The notes: generated by a model not told the origin, from the letters alone. Positions 7,316 through 14,236 are shown, counted from the first letter of the stretch. The stretch: DNA of 15,329 nucleotides from an uncultured Coprococcus sp. (GCA_934247115.1 CAKQIY010000036.1:1-15329), one strand, 5' to 3'. Program-made: numbers and translations.

Positions 7316-7783
7316 ATGAGATGCCCATTTTGCTCAGCAGATGATACAAAGGTTATCGATTCCAGACCGGCGGAGGATGGAAGTGCGATCAGAAGAAGAA
7401 GACAGTGTGATGCCTGTGGAAAAAGATTTACCACATACGAGAAGGTTGAGACAATACCGCTCATAGTCATCAAGAAGGATAAGAATAGAGAGACCTATGA
7501 CCGTTCTAAGATAGAGTCAGGTGTCATCAAGTCATGCCATAAGCGTCCTGTATCAGCGGAGGCTGTCACAAGATGTATAGATGACATTGAGAACACTATC
7601 TTCAACATGGAAGTGAGAGAGATAGAGAGTACAACCATAGGAGAGATAGTCATGGATAAGATCAAGGATCTTGATCAGGTAGCTTATGTAAGATTTGCAT
7701 CAGTGTACAGAGAGTTCAAGGATGTGAATACATTTATGGATGAGCTGGGCAAGCTGCTCACCAGCAATTCGGAGAAGCGATGA
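7316..7783 (+). CDS. nrdR: Transcriptional repressor NrdR
   Basis: 155 residues, the normal length. The N-terminal zinc ribbon is MRCPFCSADDTKVIDSRP...RQCDACGKRF (C3, C6, C31, C34), followed by an ATP-cone domain (about 46-136) starting at VIKKDKNRETYDRSKIESG. NrdR senses ATP/dATP and represses ribonucleotide reductase genes by binding NrdR boxes upstream of nrd operons. No nrd gene or obvious NrdR box is in this window. The start has AAGGAG at 7302-7307, overlapping the rnfB stop, so nrdR is probably expressed with the rnf operon. It overlaps the next gene by 4 nt (ATGA). Confidence 0.97.
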   Translation: MRCPFCSADDTKVIDSRPAEDGSAIRRRRQCDACGKRFTTYEKVETIPLIVIKKDKNRETYDRSKIESGVIKSCHKRPVSAEAVTRCIDDIENTIFNMEVREIESTTIGEIVMDKIKDLDQVAYVRFASVYREFKDVNTFMDELGKLLTSNSEKR

Positions 7784-8400
7784 TAGAGACATACAACACG
7801 ATATTACAGGAGGGACAGGACGAGATAGTCGAGAAGAAGTCACGATTCATAGGCTATGCGGTTCCTGTGACCTCTGAGGAAGAGGCATATGCCTTTGTCG
7901 AGAAGATCAAAAAGCAGCACTATGATGCAAGGCACAACTGCTATGCATTTGCTATAGGCAGTGAGAATACACTGCTCAGATTCTCTGATGACGGAGAACC
8001 GCAGGGAACGGCTGGAAAACCCATCCTGGAGGTTATCACGGGAAATGAAGTGGTTAATATATGTATAGTGGTCACAAGGTATTTTGGCGGAACACTGCTC
8101 GGAACAGGTGGTCTTGTGAGAGCATACACTGAGGCCGCCAAGCTTGCACTGGCTGATGCAGGTATACATAAGATGCAGCTTATGAAGCTGGTGAAGATAA
8201 CCACGAACTACAACGATTCGGGTAAGGTACAATATCTTCTCAGTAACAGTGATGCGCTGATAGACAGTACGGATTATACTGTAGATGTGTGCTTCAATGT
8301 GGCGGTGCCGGCTGACAGCTATGGATGTCTGGTAAAGCAGATCACAGAGTCTACATCTGCGAGAGCATTGATAGAAGACTCAGGAGAAGAGTACAGATGA
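7780..8400 (+). CDS. YigZ / IMPACT-family protein
   Basis: 206 residues, the typical size of the bacterial YigZ family. The N-terminal IMPACT (UPF0029) domain has KKSRFIGYA (19-27), HYDARHNCYAFAIG (47-60), DDGEPQGTAGKPIL (70-83) and TRYFGGTLLGTGGLVRAYTEA (from 99). The C-terminal DUF1949-like ferredoxin-fold domain covers about 137-200. The molecular role in bacteria is unsettled. The eukaryotic relative IMPACT regulates the translation-control kinase GCN2. The ATGA overlap with nrdR implies translational coupling. Its last 50 bases run opposite to the end of the ABC permease gene. Confidence 0.93.
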   Translation: MIETYNTILQEGQDEIVEKKSRFIGYAVPVTSEEEAYAFVEKIKKQHYDARHNCYAFAIGSENTLLRFSDDGEPQGTAGKPILEVITGNEVVNICIVVTRYFGGTLLGTGGLVRAYTEAAKLALADAGIHKMQLMKLVKITTNYNDSGKVQYLLSNSDALIDSTDYTVDVCFNVAVPADSYGCLVKQITESTSARALIEDSGEEYR

Positions 8401-9361
8401 TGATAAAAGGCAGGGCAGTTGAATAAGCCCGGAGGTGCCTGAATATAAGCCTGAACAACATGCATAGGAGGAGGCTGGACAGGGTAACTCCGGCTACGCA
8501 CAGAAGATAGTACAGAGGTTCTGAAAAGCCTGAATATATAAGCAGAGATATATAGTTCACTACAGCAGCGGGAATAATTCCCGCTGCTATATTTTTTGTA
8601 CAGAAGGAAGCCCGGGCGTATGGAGACAGTATGGAATACACACCATCATCAAGATCCTTCAGGTAATTCTGAAGGCCGAGCAGTGCACAGATAAATATAG
8701 TCATATATATAAGCGTTTCTACTGGAAGATTATTCGGGGATATATCCTGACTGTCTGTCCTGGAGACAGCATTGCTGTCGCTGTCAGCAAGTGAACTCTG
8801 GATGGTGAATATATCCTTTTCATCAATGTAGGAGTTGAAATGTTCATCAATGTAACTGTCGATATCTTCAGTATCAACAGTTTGACCGCCGGACAGATAT
8901 CTGGATTCGAGCATGTGTACGGACATGGCAGGGGCGTAAGCTCTCAGGAGTGCGGCATACACGGATTCAGCTGTAACAGCCTGAAATGATGTGGCAGGAG
9001 TGGTGAACACGGTAATACAATCTCTGTTGTCACCAGATATGATCCTGCTGCTTATATCATCAGGCAGCAAGTATCCTGCATCTATATCTCCGGATGCAAC
9101 AGCATCCTTCATGGCATTTTCAGATCCATATATACGGAACACAAAGCCTGTGGAAGTGCTCAGAAGATAATCCGAGAAAGCATCGGTATAACTGTCGGGG
9201 GTCTGTATATATATTCCTGACACTATCTCGGTGTTCCGGGTTCTGGCAGGGAGCAGGCTCAGAATGATCAGTGATACGGGGATCAACATAAGAACTACCA
9301 GCATGGCAGGCCTGCACAATATTCTCTTTATAAGCAACATAGTCTGTCTTATATAATTCAT
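8351..9361 (-). CDS. ABC-2-type transporter permease (second permease)
   Basis: 336 residues. The layout is that of ABC-2 permeases of the ABC2_membrane_3 type: a helix at about 19-38, a large polar external domain (39-212) and then four helices (about 213-232, 255-277, 283-307, 314-333). No catalytic motifs are expected. It is the last gene of the minus-strand operon, 25 nt after the first permease, with a GGAG ribosome site. Compared with its sister it lacks the final helix and the Pro-containing end, so the C-terminus may be shortened. The last 16 codons and the stop are antisense to the YigZ gene, and a plus-strand terminator hairpin lies within its coding region (8564-8597). The external domain contains a small repeat, SYIDEHF/SYIDEKD. 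The substrate is unknown. Confidence 0.8.
   Translation of the reverse strand: MNYIRQTMLLIKRILCRPAMLVVLMLIPVSLIILSLLPARTRNTEIVSGIYIQTPDSYTDAFSDYLLSTSTGFVFRIYGSENAMKDAVASGDIDAGYLLPDDISSRIISGDNRDCITVFTTPATSFQAVTAESVYAALLRAYAPAMSVHMLESRYLSGGQTVDTEDIDSYIDEHFNSYIDEKDIFTIQSSLADSDSNAVSRTDSQDISPNNLPVETLIYMTIFICALLGLQNYLKDLDDGVYSILSPYARASFCTKNIAAGIIPAAVVNYISLLIYSGFSEPLYYLLCVAGVTLSSLLLCMLFRLIFRHLRAYSTALPFIIICTLLLSLLSMLSQM
8564..8597 (+). terminator. Predicted terminator of the rnf-nrdR-yigZ transcript, inside the opposing permease gene
   Basis: A perfect 11-bp GC-rich stem (AGCAGCGGGAA 8564-8574, complement 8578-8588) with a 3-nt loop TAA is followed by ATA and six T at 8592-8597. It lies 163 nt past the YigZ stop, antisense to codons of the ABC permease (around AAGIIPAAVV). 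On the minus strand there is no T-run after the stem, so it should act only on the plus strand. Confidence 0.75.
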
Positions 9362-9386
9362 ATAACAGTATCTCCAATTAAATATA

Positions 9387-10505
9387 TCAGCCGCATATCA
9401 GGCGGCACAGTGTATGGGCCATATCATTCAAAACAGATACATGGCATACGTTCTTGGCAAAGTTCGGAAGCATTGTCTCCGGCACGAAGAAGCCACTGAG
9501 ATAAGATGATATGAGTACAATGGTTATAAGTGCAAGAGTGCATCCGTGTACTCCCGCTGGGATAAGGCATATAACTGATACGATCAGGGCGGCAGCACCG
9601 GCAACGACAAGACCATATAGCAGTCCTTTCAGGGTGAAATGTATGGACAGACTTCCGATAATCTGTGACGCAAGTATAAGTGCTGTGTACGCAGACACAT
9701 ACAGTATTACGTCCCAGATATATACAGATATAAAACTGCTGAGGAATCTGCCCATCCTGCCTATGCCAAAGGCACGAAGTCTGGTGACAAACGCATCAGG
9801 AACGTTGAGGATATATGGTACAAATATTGTCCCGCACAGAAGCATGATCAGTATAATGGATGCACTTACATAGAAGTCCCTGGTGCTGCCGGCACGGGTT
9901 GCATTTATCTCAGAGGATACATATATCGAGGTACGATTTAGAACCTCACTCAGGAAAAGTGTGTTGATATCATCGCTCAGAGTGCTCTGGACTGGCCCTG
10001 GGAGCTGCATGTCACGGCCTATGGCCTGTACAGAATATATGGCTGCCTGAGATATGCCAAGCATGGATGAAGTGGATCTGAACAGATCGTTCAGCACAAA
10101 TGTGTCCATGGATCGGTTGTCAGAGTAGTATACCTCCACCGGGGTGTTGGTTCCATCCATGATATCGCTGATGATATTGTCGGGTACATATATAAAGGCG
10201 AACAGCCGACCATCCTCAAGCATATCGTTGGCAGTGTCCTTGTCTGCTACCTCAGTGAAGTGGCACGAGGCCCTGTAGCTGTCCATATCCTCAATTGTGG
10301 CATATGCCATTTGTGCATAACTGGAATCAGCACTCATGACAATTCCAATTTCCAGTGGCTGGTTATCTGTCCGGGAATATATGATATCGTCCGCCTTAAG
10401 GGCAAGAAGAGTGAAGAGAACCAGCAGTATGCATGCTGAAATGGCAAGTCCTGCGGCATAATGTGTTATTCTCTTGAGATCCGTCTTTACAAGTCTGAAA
10501 AACAT
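9387..10505 (-). CDS. ABC-2-type transporter permease (first permease)
   Basis: 372 residues with ABC2_membrane_3-like architecture: a helix at 17-37, an external domain of about 170 residues (39-210), and a helix bundle at about 211-233, 256-283, 293-316 and 321-341. The end, SGFFVPETMLPNFAKNV, is the usual ABC-2 finish. It starts 8 nt after the ATPase stop, with AAGGAG as ribosome site, and probably pairs with the following permease as a heterodimer driven by the same ATPase. ABC-2 systems of this kind export drugs, peptides, lipids or polysaccharides. Nothing here narrows the substrate, and no bacteriocin or sensor kinase gene is nearby. Confidence 0.85.
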   Translation of the reverse strand: MFFRLVKTDLKRITHYAAGLAISACILLVLFTLLALKADDIIYSRTDNQPLEIGIVMSADSSYAQMAYATIEDMDSYRASCHFTEVADKDTANDMLEDGRLFAFIYVPDNIISDIMDGTNTPVEVYYSDNRSMDTFVLNDLFRSTSSMLGISQAAIYSVQAIGRDMQLPGPVQSTLSDDINTLFLSEVLNRTSIYVSSEINATRAGSTRDFYVSASIILIMLLCGTIFVPYILNVPDAFVTRLRAFGIGRMGRFLSSFISVYIWDVILYVSAYTALILASQIIGSLSIHFTLKGLLYGLVVAGAAALIVSVICLIPAGVHGCTLALITIVLISSYLSGFFVPETMLPNFAKNVCHVSVLNDMAHTLCRLICG

Positions 10506-10513
10506 AATACTCC

Positions 10514-11185
10514 TTATGGCTTCATGAGCCTGATGTATGTGTCTGCGGATATCGGTTCCCGGAATCCGGGTAAGTCTTTATCTATGCAGAGTTCCAGATG
10601 TCCATTCTTAAGCGAATATATCTGGCTGCATATATCCAGTGCTGAGGTTTCATGGGTGGCTATGATGACGCTGCCACCGCTTGCAGTATAATCCTTAAGG
10701 TAATCGAGTATACCCTTCTTGCAGAGAAGATCAAGGGAAGCAAGAGGTTCGTCGAGAAGGAGAAGATCTGGATCAGACATCATGGTGATGGCAAGACTCA
10801 GTCTCTTCTTCATACCTCCTGACAATCTTGATACGCGTTTGTCCATGAATGAGTCAACTCCAAGACGTGTAAATATATCGCAGTTATGGCTGCTGAGTAT
10901 ATCCTTTTTCCTGCCGGGATGCCACAGCCTGATGTTATCGTACGCAGACAGCTCGGGAAGCAGCGGGTTATCCTGTGGCAGAAGGGCAATGGTGCCATCG
11001 CCATCAAAGCCGAAGTGGCCGGAATCAGCCTTTATGCTGCCTGACAGTATATTAAGCAGTGTGGATTTGCCAGAGCCGTTGATGCCCAGAAGCGCAGCGC
11101 ACTGGTGCGAGGCAATATCAAAGGAGATATCAGACAAAACCTTGTGGCTGCCGTAGCTTTTGCATACAGAAGATACTGAAAACAT
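10514..11185 (-). CDS. ABC transporter ATP-binding protein
   Basis: 223 residues, a single nucleotide-binding domain with all motifs: Walker A GINGSGKST (35-43), Q-loop glutamine in LLPQDN (Q71), signature LSGGMKKR (121-128), Walker B LLLLDEP (141-147) with the catalytic Glu, D-loop SLD and switch His in ATHE (H177). It energises the two ABC-2 permeases encoded next. The ATG immediately follows the TAG of the 90-residue gene, and its AGGAGG ribosome site lies inside the last codons of that gene, so translation is coupled. The C-terminus is short, with no extra regulatory domain. Confidence 0.95.
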   Translation of the reverse strand: MFSVSSVCKSYGSHKVLSDISFDIASHQCAALLGINGSGKSTLLNILSGSIKADSGHFGFDGDGTIALLPQDNPLLPELSAYDNIRLWHPGRKKDILSSHNCDIFTRLGVDSFMDKRVSRLSGGMKKRLSLAITMMSDPDLLLLDEPLASLDLLCKKGILDYLKDYTASGGSVIIATHETSALDICSQIYSLKNGHLELCIDKDLPGFREPISADTYIRLMKP

Positions 11186-11458
11186 CTAATATTCCTCCTC
11201 AATGACGCGGAATTCCAAATAGTCAAAATCTATACTGTCTATGAAGTTGTCCGCGTAGAATCTGGTGAAGTGAAACTGTATAAATTCGTTTTTATTCTTA
11301 TCGAGCCATATTGGCTGGGACAGATTGAATTCAACGCACATATCCTCCAGTGCCTTATATACCTTGTGGGTACGGGACATACTGTAGTCAGATATACATA
11401 TGACTGTGTCCTGTATAAGCCGGTTGTCCCTGATGATCTTTCCCCATACTCTGAACAT
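11186..11458 (-). CDS. Small conserved-looking protein of unknown function heading the ABC operon
   Basis: 90 residues, soluble, with no signal peptide or membrane helix. It begins MFRVWGKIIRDNRLIQDTVI, has SRTHKVYKALEDMCVEFNLS (29-48), QPIWLDKNKNEF, and an aromatic/acidic end DFDYLEFRVIEEEY. It resembles small proteins I associate with many Lachnospiraceae genomes, but I cannot give it a function or a family name. It is credible as a gene because it has a strong GGAGGT ribosome site 5 nt before the ATG and a promoter upstream with an extended -10. Its stop also abuts the ATPase ATG with no gap. It might be a regulator or accessory factor of the transporter, or simply share the transcript. 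Confidence 0.75.
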   Translation of the reverse strand: MFRVWGKIIRDNRLIQDTVICISDYSMSRTHKVYKALEDMCVEFNLSQPIWLDKNKNEFIQFHFTRFYADNFIDSIDFDYLEFRVIEEEY

Positions 11459-11490
11459 ATATAACCTCCGTGTACTATGATCTGATCCGA

Positions 11491-11511
11491 CTTATGTATT
11501 GTGTACATAAG
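11491..11511. repeat. Perfect 8-bp inverted repeat downstream of the ABC-operon promoter (possible operator)
   Basis: CTTATGTA (11491-11498) and TACATAAG (11504-11511) are separated by TTGTG. On the minus strand the repeat would occupy about +6 to +26 of the transcript. It fits a dimeric repressor site or a short 5' mRNA hairpin, and no T-run follows it. Confidence 0.5.
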
Positions 11512-11522
11512 CGTGCTTTTTG

Positions 11523-11531
11523 ATTATAACA
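11523..11531 (-). promoter_or_regulatory. Extended -10 promoter of the ABC operon
   Basis: Reading the minus strand, TGTTATAAT is a perfect TGn-TATAAT extended -10 element (TATAAT at 11528-11523). The -35 region is poor (TTAATT at 17 nt), as is usual for extended -10 promoters. The start would fall near 11516, giving a leader of about 58 nt to the 90-residue gene. Confidence 0.65.
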
Positions 11532-11558
11532 TATTTTGTGCACAGAATTAAAACAATA

Positions 11559-11592
11559 AAGACACATTTAAGACACAATTGCTGAGTATAGT
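11559..11592 (+). promoter_or_regulatory. Predicted htrA promoter with direct-repeat activator boxes
   Basis: AAGACACA occurs twice, at 11559-11566 and 11570-11577, exactly 11 bp apart and followed by TTT and ATT. The best -10 is TATAGT at 11587-11592, and the -35 position is poor. Direct repeats at one helical turn overlapping the -35 are typical of OmpR/PhoB-type response-regulator sites, and htrA genes in Firmicutes are often controlled by envelope-stress two-component systems. The assignment is inference, since no regulator gene is present in the window. Confidence 0.45.
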
Positions 11593-11672
11593 AGCAAATG
11601 TAAGAGAGAGAAAGAGAACACAGATCAGTGTTGAATGGACAAAGTACATATTTCAAATGATGATTACAGATC

Positions 11673-11678
11673 AGGAGG
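11673..11678 (+). promoter_or_regulatory. Shine-Dalgarno site that decides the htrA start (ATG at 11688)
   Basis: AGGAGG directly abuts an in-frame ATG at 11679, which would leave no spacing. The in-frame ATG at 11688 lies 9 nt downstream and is the likely start, giving MEQEKRNN. Confidence 0.75.
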
Positions 11679-11687
11679 ATGATAGAT

Positions 11688-13319
11688 ATGGAACAGGAAA
11701 AAAGGAATAACGAAGAACAGTCACAACAGACTCAGGCAGGCCGTCAGACACAGCAGTCAGAAGGAATGTATCATTACAGCTACAGGAATACTCAGGATAT
11801 GAATGTCCAGACCGGAGCTGGTCCACAGACAGGCATGAACAACCAGACCGGACAGCCGGGAATGAATGCCCAGGCAGGCAATGACCAGCAGAACAGCGGC
11901 TCATATGGATATGCAGCAGGTGGTAGTCAGAGAAATGCGTATTCCGGATATGAGAGAAATGTGAACGGAATGGAGGCCTGGTATGACAGCCAGAGAATGA
12001 ATCAGGGTTATCAGAGTCAGGCTGGCAATACTATGAGCAACAATGCCGACAAGGCTCCTGAACATATGCAGAAACAGAAGAAGGCCAAGACCAGGAAGCC
12101 TAAGGATAAAAAGAAGAATGGCTTCGGAATGAAGGCCCTTGGAGTTGTGGCAGCGGCAGTCGTGTTCGGACTGGTGGCAGGCGCAGTATTCCAGGGAGTC
12201 AGATATGGAACTGATAAGGTGTTGAATAAGAACAGTGTTGTATCTGAGAGCATGACAGACAAGAGTGCTGATGCTTCCACTGAGAACAGCGCACCACAGC
12301 TCAAGCAGGCATCTTCAGATGCCACTAGCACAGTGTACGATGTAGCGGCAGTTGCCAAGAAGGTTATGCCTTCTATCGTATCGATAACAGGAACATATGT
12401 AACAACATATGATTACTGGTTCAACTCATATCAGCAGGAGTCAACAGGAGCCGGTTCAGGTATCATCATCGGCAAGGATGACCAGTACCTGTATCTTGCA
12501 ACTAATTATCATGTGGTACAGAATGCTAAGTCACTGTCAGTTACATTTGTCGATGACAAGAGTGCAGATGCAGTGGTAAAGGGATACGTTGAGAACAATG
12601 ATATAGCAGTTGTCACAGTTAAGCTTTCGGACATATCGGATGACACCTTGAATGAGATAAAGGAGATTCAGGTAGGTTCATCGGAAGATCTTGCAGTTGG
12701 TGATCCGTGCGTGGCAATCGGAAATGCACTTGGATATGGACAGTCAGTAACAGTTGGATATATAAGTGCACTTAACAGAGAGATCAGTGCTTCAGATGAG
12801 ACAGTCAAGGTACTTCAGACAGATGCAGCTATCAACCCTGGTAATAGTGGAGGTGCCCTTGTCAACATGCAGGGCGAACTGATAGGTATCAATACAGCAA
12901 AGTATTCAGATACAAGCGTTGAGGGCATGGGTTATGCACTTCCTATATCAGATGTGCAGGATCTGATCAATGATCTTATAGCAGGCAAGGATGTGTCAAA
13001 TGATGGTACAACATCAGGACAGGCTTACCTTGGAATATCAGCACAGACTATTACAAAACAGTATTCACAGCTTCTGAACATGCCTGAAGGAGTATATATC
13101 TCATCAGTTGAGCAGGGTTCAGCAGCAGAGGAATGCGGACTTCAGTCAGGAGATATCATTTGCAGCCTTGACGGTGAGGATATAGCAGATATGGAGACAT
13201 TCCACGACAAGATAGTTGCATGCAATCCTGGTGATAAGGTAACCATCGTATACTACAGAAATAACAATGGCAACTATGAGAAACAGACTGCTACAGCCAC
13301 ACTTAAGGCAAAGCAGTAA
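11688..13319 (+). CDS. htrA: HtrA/DegP-like membrane-anchored serine protease with PDZ domain
   Basis: 543 residues from the ATG at 11688. Residues 1-125 form a Gln/Asn/Gly/Met-rich, probably disordered cytosolic tail. A Lys-rich stretch (about 128-144) precedes one membrane helix (about 150-169), so the protease domain faces outside. The chymotrypsin-like domain has the full triad: H275 in TNYHVV, D305 in NNDIAVV and S387 in NPGNSGGAL, with the loop VAIGNALGYGQSVTVGYISA before it. A single PDZ domain covers about 447-543 (YLGISAQT, GVYISSVEQGSAAEECGLQSGDII). Such proteases degrade or refold misfolded surface and secreted proteins and are stress-induced in Firmicutes. The N-terminal tail is longer than in Bacillus HtrA. 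The gene is transcribed alone and divergently from the ABC operon. Confidence 0.95.
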   Translation: MEQEKRNNEEQSQQTQAGRQTQQSEGMYHYSYRNTQDMNVQTGAGPQTGMNNQTGQPGMNAQAGNDQQNSGSYGYAAGGSQRNAYSGYERNVNGMEAWYDSQRMNQGYQSQAGNTMSNNADKAPEHMQKQKKAKTRKPKDKKKNGFGMKALGVVAAAVVFGLVAGAVFQGVRYGTDKVLNKNSVVSESMTDKSADASTENSAPQLKQASSDATSTVYDVAAVAKKVMPSIVSITGTYVTTYDYWFNSYQQESTGAGSGIIIGKDDQYLYLATNYHVVQNAKSLSVTFVDDKSADAVVKGYVENNDIAVVTVKLSDISDDTLNEIKEIQVGSSEDLAVGDPCVAIGNALGYGQSVTVGYISALNREISASDETVKVLQTDAAINPGNSGGALVNMQGELIGINTAKYSDTSVEGMGYALPISDVQDLINDLIAGKDVSNDGTTSGQAYLGISAQTITKQYSQLLNMPEGVYISSVEQGSAAEECGLQSGDIICSLDGEDIADMETFHDKIVACNPGDKVTIVYYRNNNGNYEKQTATATLKAKQ

Positions 13320-13384
13320 AAGCGATATAATTCAGTGGTGATTTAGCACGGAGCTAACAGAACTGAAAGACTATAGATTGATAT

Positions 13385-13420
13385 AACGGCACCTGTAAGT
13401 GAAATTACAGGTGCCGTTTT
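13385..13420. terminator. Terminator shared by htrA and the convergent orphan gene
   Basis: A 14-bp perfect stem (AACGGCACCTGTAA 13385-13398, complement 13405-13418) has the loop GTGAAA. The plus-strand T-tract is short (four T), and on the minus strand an AAAAC stretch precedes the stem. It lies midway in the 121-bp gap between two converging genes, so it probably serves both. Confidence 0.75.
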
Positions 13421-13440
13421 GCATATAAGATATTCAGTTG

Positions 13441-14052
13441 TCAGAATTGTAATCTGCCGGCATTATATTTAAAGTCGTCATACTCATCAGGTATACGGTC
13501 AAGCTCAGTAGTAAATGCCTGGATATCGATGGGAGTGCCGGCTGTGATGTCCTGTTCCATGCGGTCAAGCTTTTCATCATATATAGACAGACTGCTCAGA
13601 ATGGATGTGCAGTATTCTTCTTCGTTGACAAATGTATTCACGCCATGCTTGATGCGGTAGTTTTTGGAGAATCCGCAGTCGATATTGATGAGGTATAAGC
13701 GTATGTACCGCCCGATTCTTATGAACATATAAATCACAAATATAAAGGTAGCATAATACAGTGCCATACCCATGCCGAATGCAGCGTGGGTTGATATGAA
13801 GAAGCATATGGCTGCCACGACCACCATGATACAGGCGTTTACTATGATGTTGGACATGATATCCCTGCGCTTTTTAGGGATATTGGCGAGCTCAGCATTG
13901 AATATATTCCGGTTATAGGCTATTCGTTTTCTCTTGTTGTCGATTTCAGAGAGCAGATTGCCGTAGCTGCGCTCAGGTGTACGATCAAACTTATCCCCTC
14001 CAAATGATATTGTATCCACTGGTGATACAGATTCAGATGATTTTAGTTGCAT
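13441..14052 (-). CDS. Two-helix membrane protein of unknown function
   Basis: 203 residues that I do not recognise. There is a polar N-terminal region of about 65 residues that is Lys/Arg-rich at 40-63 (likely helical), then two adjacent membrane helices (about 67-88 and 92-112) joined by a tight turn. A charged C-terminal region (about 113-203) contains IYDEKLDRMEQDIT and an acidic stretch, TELDRIPDEYDDF. Both ends should be cytosolic. A ribosome site (AGGGGA) and an extended -10 promoter support expression. It stands alone, flanked by a terminator and a divergent promoter. The layout of helical segments around a membrane hairpin could suit a scaffold or sensor, but there is no motif to support a function. 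Confidence 0.7.
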   Translation of the reverse strand: MQLKSSESVSPVDTISFGGDKFDRTPERSYGNLLSEIDNKRKRIAYNRNIFNAELANIPKKRRDIMSNIIVNACIMVVVAAICFFISTHAAFGMGMALYYATFIFVIYMFIRIGRYIRLYLINIDCGFSKNYRIKHGVNTFVNEEEYCTSILSSLSIYDEKLDRMEQDITAGTPIDIQAFTTELDRIPDEYDDFKYNAGRLQF

Positions 14053-14084
14053 GTTGAAGTCCCCTTTTTATTTTTCTATGTGCA

Positions 14085-14093
14085 AATATAACA
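14085..14093 (-). promoter_or_regulatory. Extended -10 promoter of the orphan membrane-protein gene
   Basis: On the minus strand TGTTATATT gives TGn plus TATATT (14090-14085). A weak TTTTAA lies at the -35 position with a 17-nt spacer. The start would be near 14078, about 26 nt before the ATG. Confidence 0.5.
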
Positions 14094-14174
14094 GATGGTA
14101 TAGAAAATTAAAAGAACAAATATCAGAGCATATATGTATGCGCCTTCAAATGTGTATACATGTGTCAAATCTTC

Positions 14175-14203
14175 TTGCAAATATATTGTAAATGGTGCAT
14201 TAT
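14175..14203 (+). promoter_or_regulatory. Possible tgt promoter
   Basis: TTGCAA at 14175-14180 and CATTAT at 14198-14203 are spaced 17 nt apart, with predicted start near 14210 and a leader of about 77 nt. The remaining gap sequence (14053-14286) is AT-rich and holds an 8-bp inverted repeat, ATCAGAGC 14122-14129 with GCTCTGAT 14213-14220, whose meaning is unclear. Confidence 0.4.
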
Positions 14204-14236
14204 TAAAAGTGCGCTCTGATGTATCGTAGTAAGGAT

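Noticed and set aside
8820..8865. Short repeat encoding SYIDEHF/SYIDEKD as a mobile or regulatory repeat
   Set aside because: It is a small in-frame imperfect duplication within the permease external domain, with nothing to suggest a separate function.
11679..11687. ATG at 11679 as the htrA start
   Set aside because: It directly abuts AGGAGG with no spacing. The in-frame ATG at 11688 is 9 nt away.
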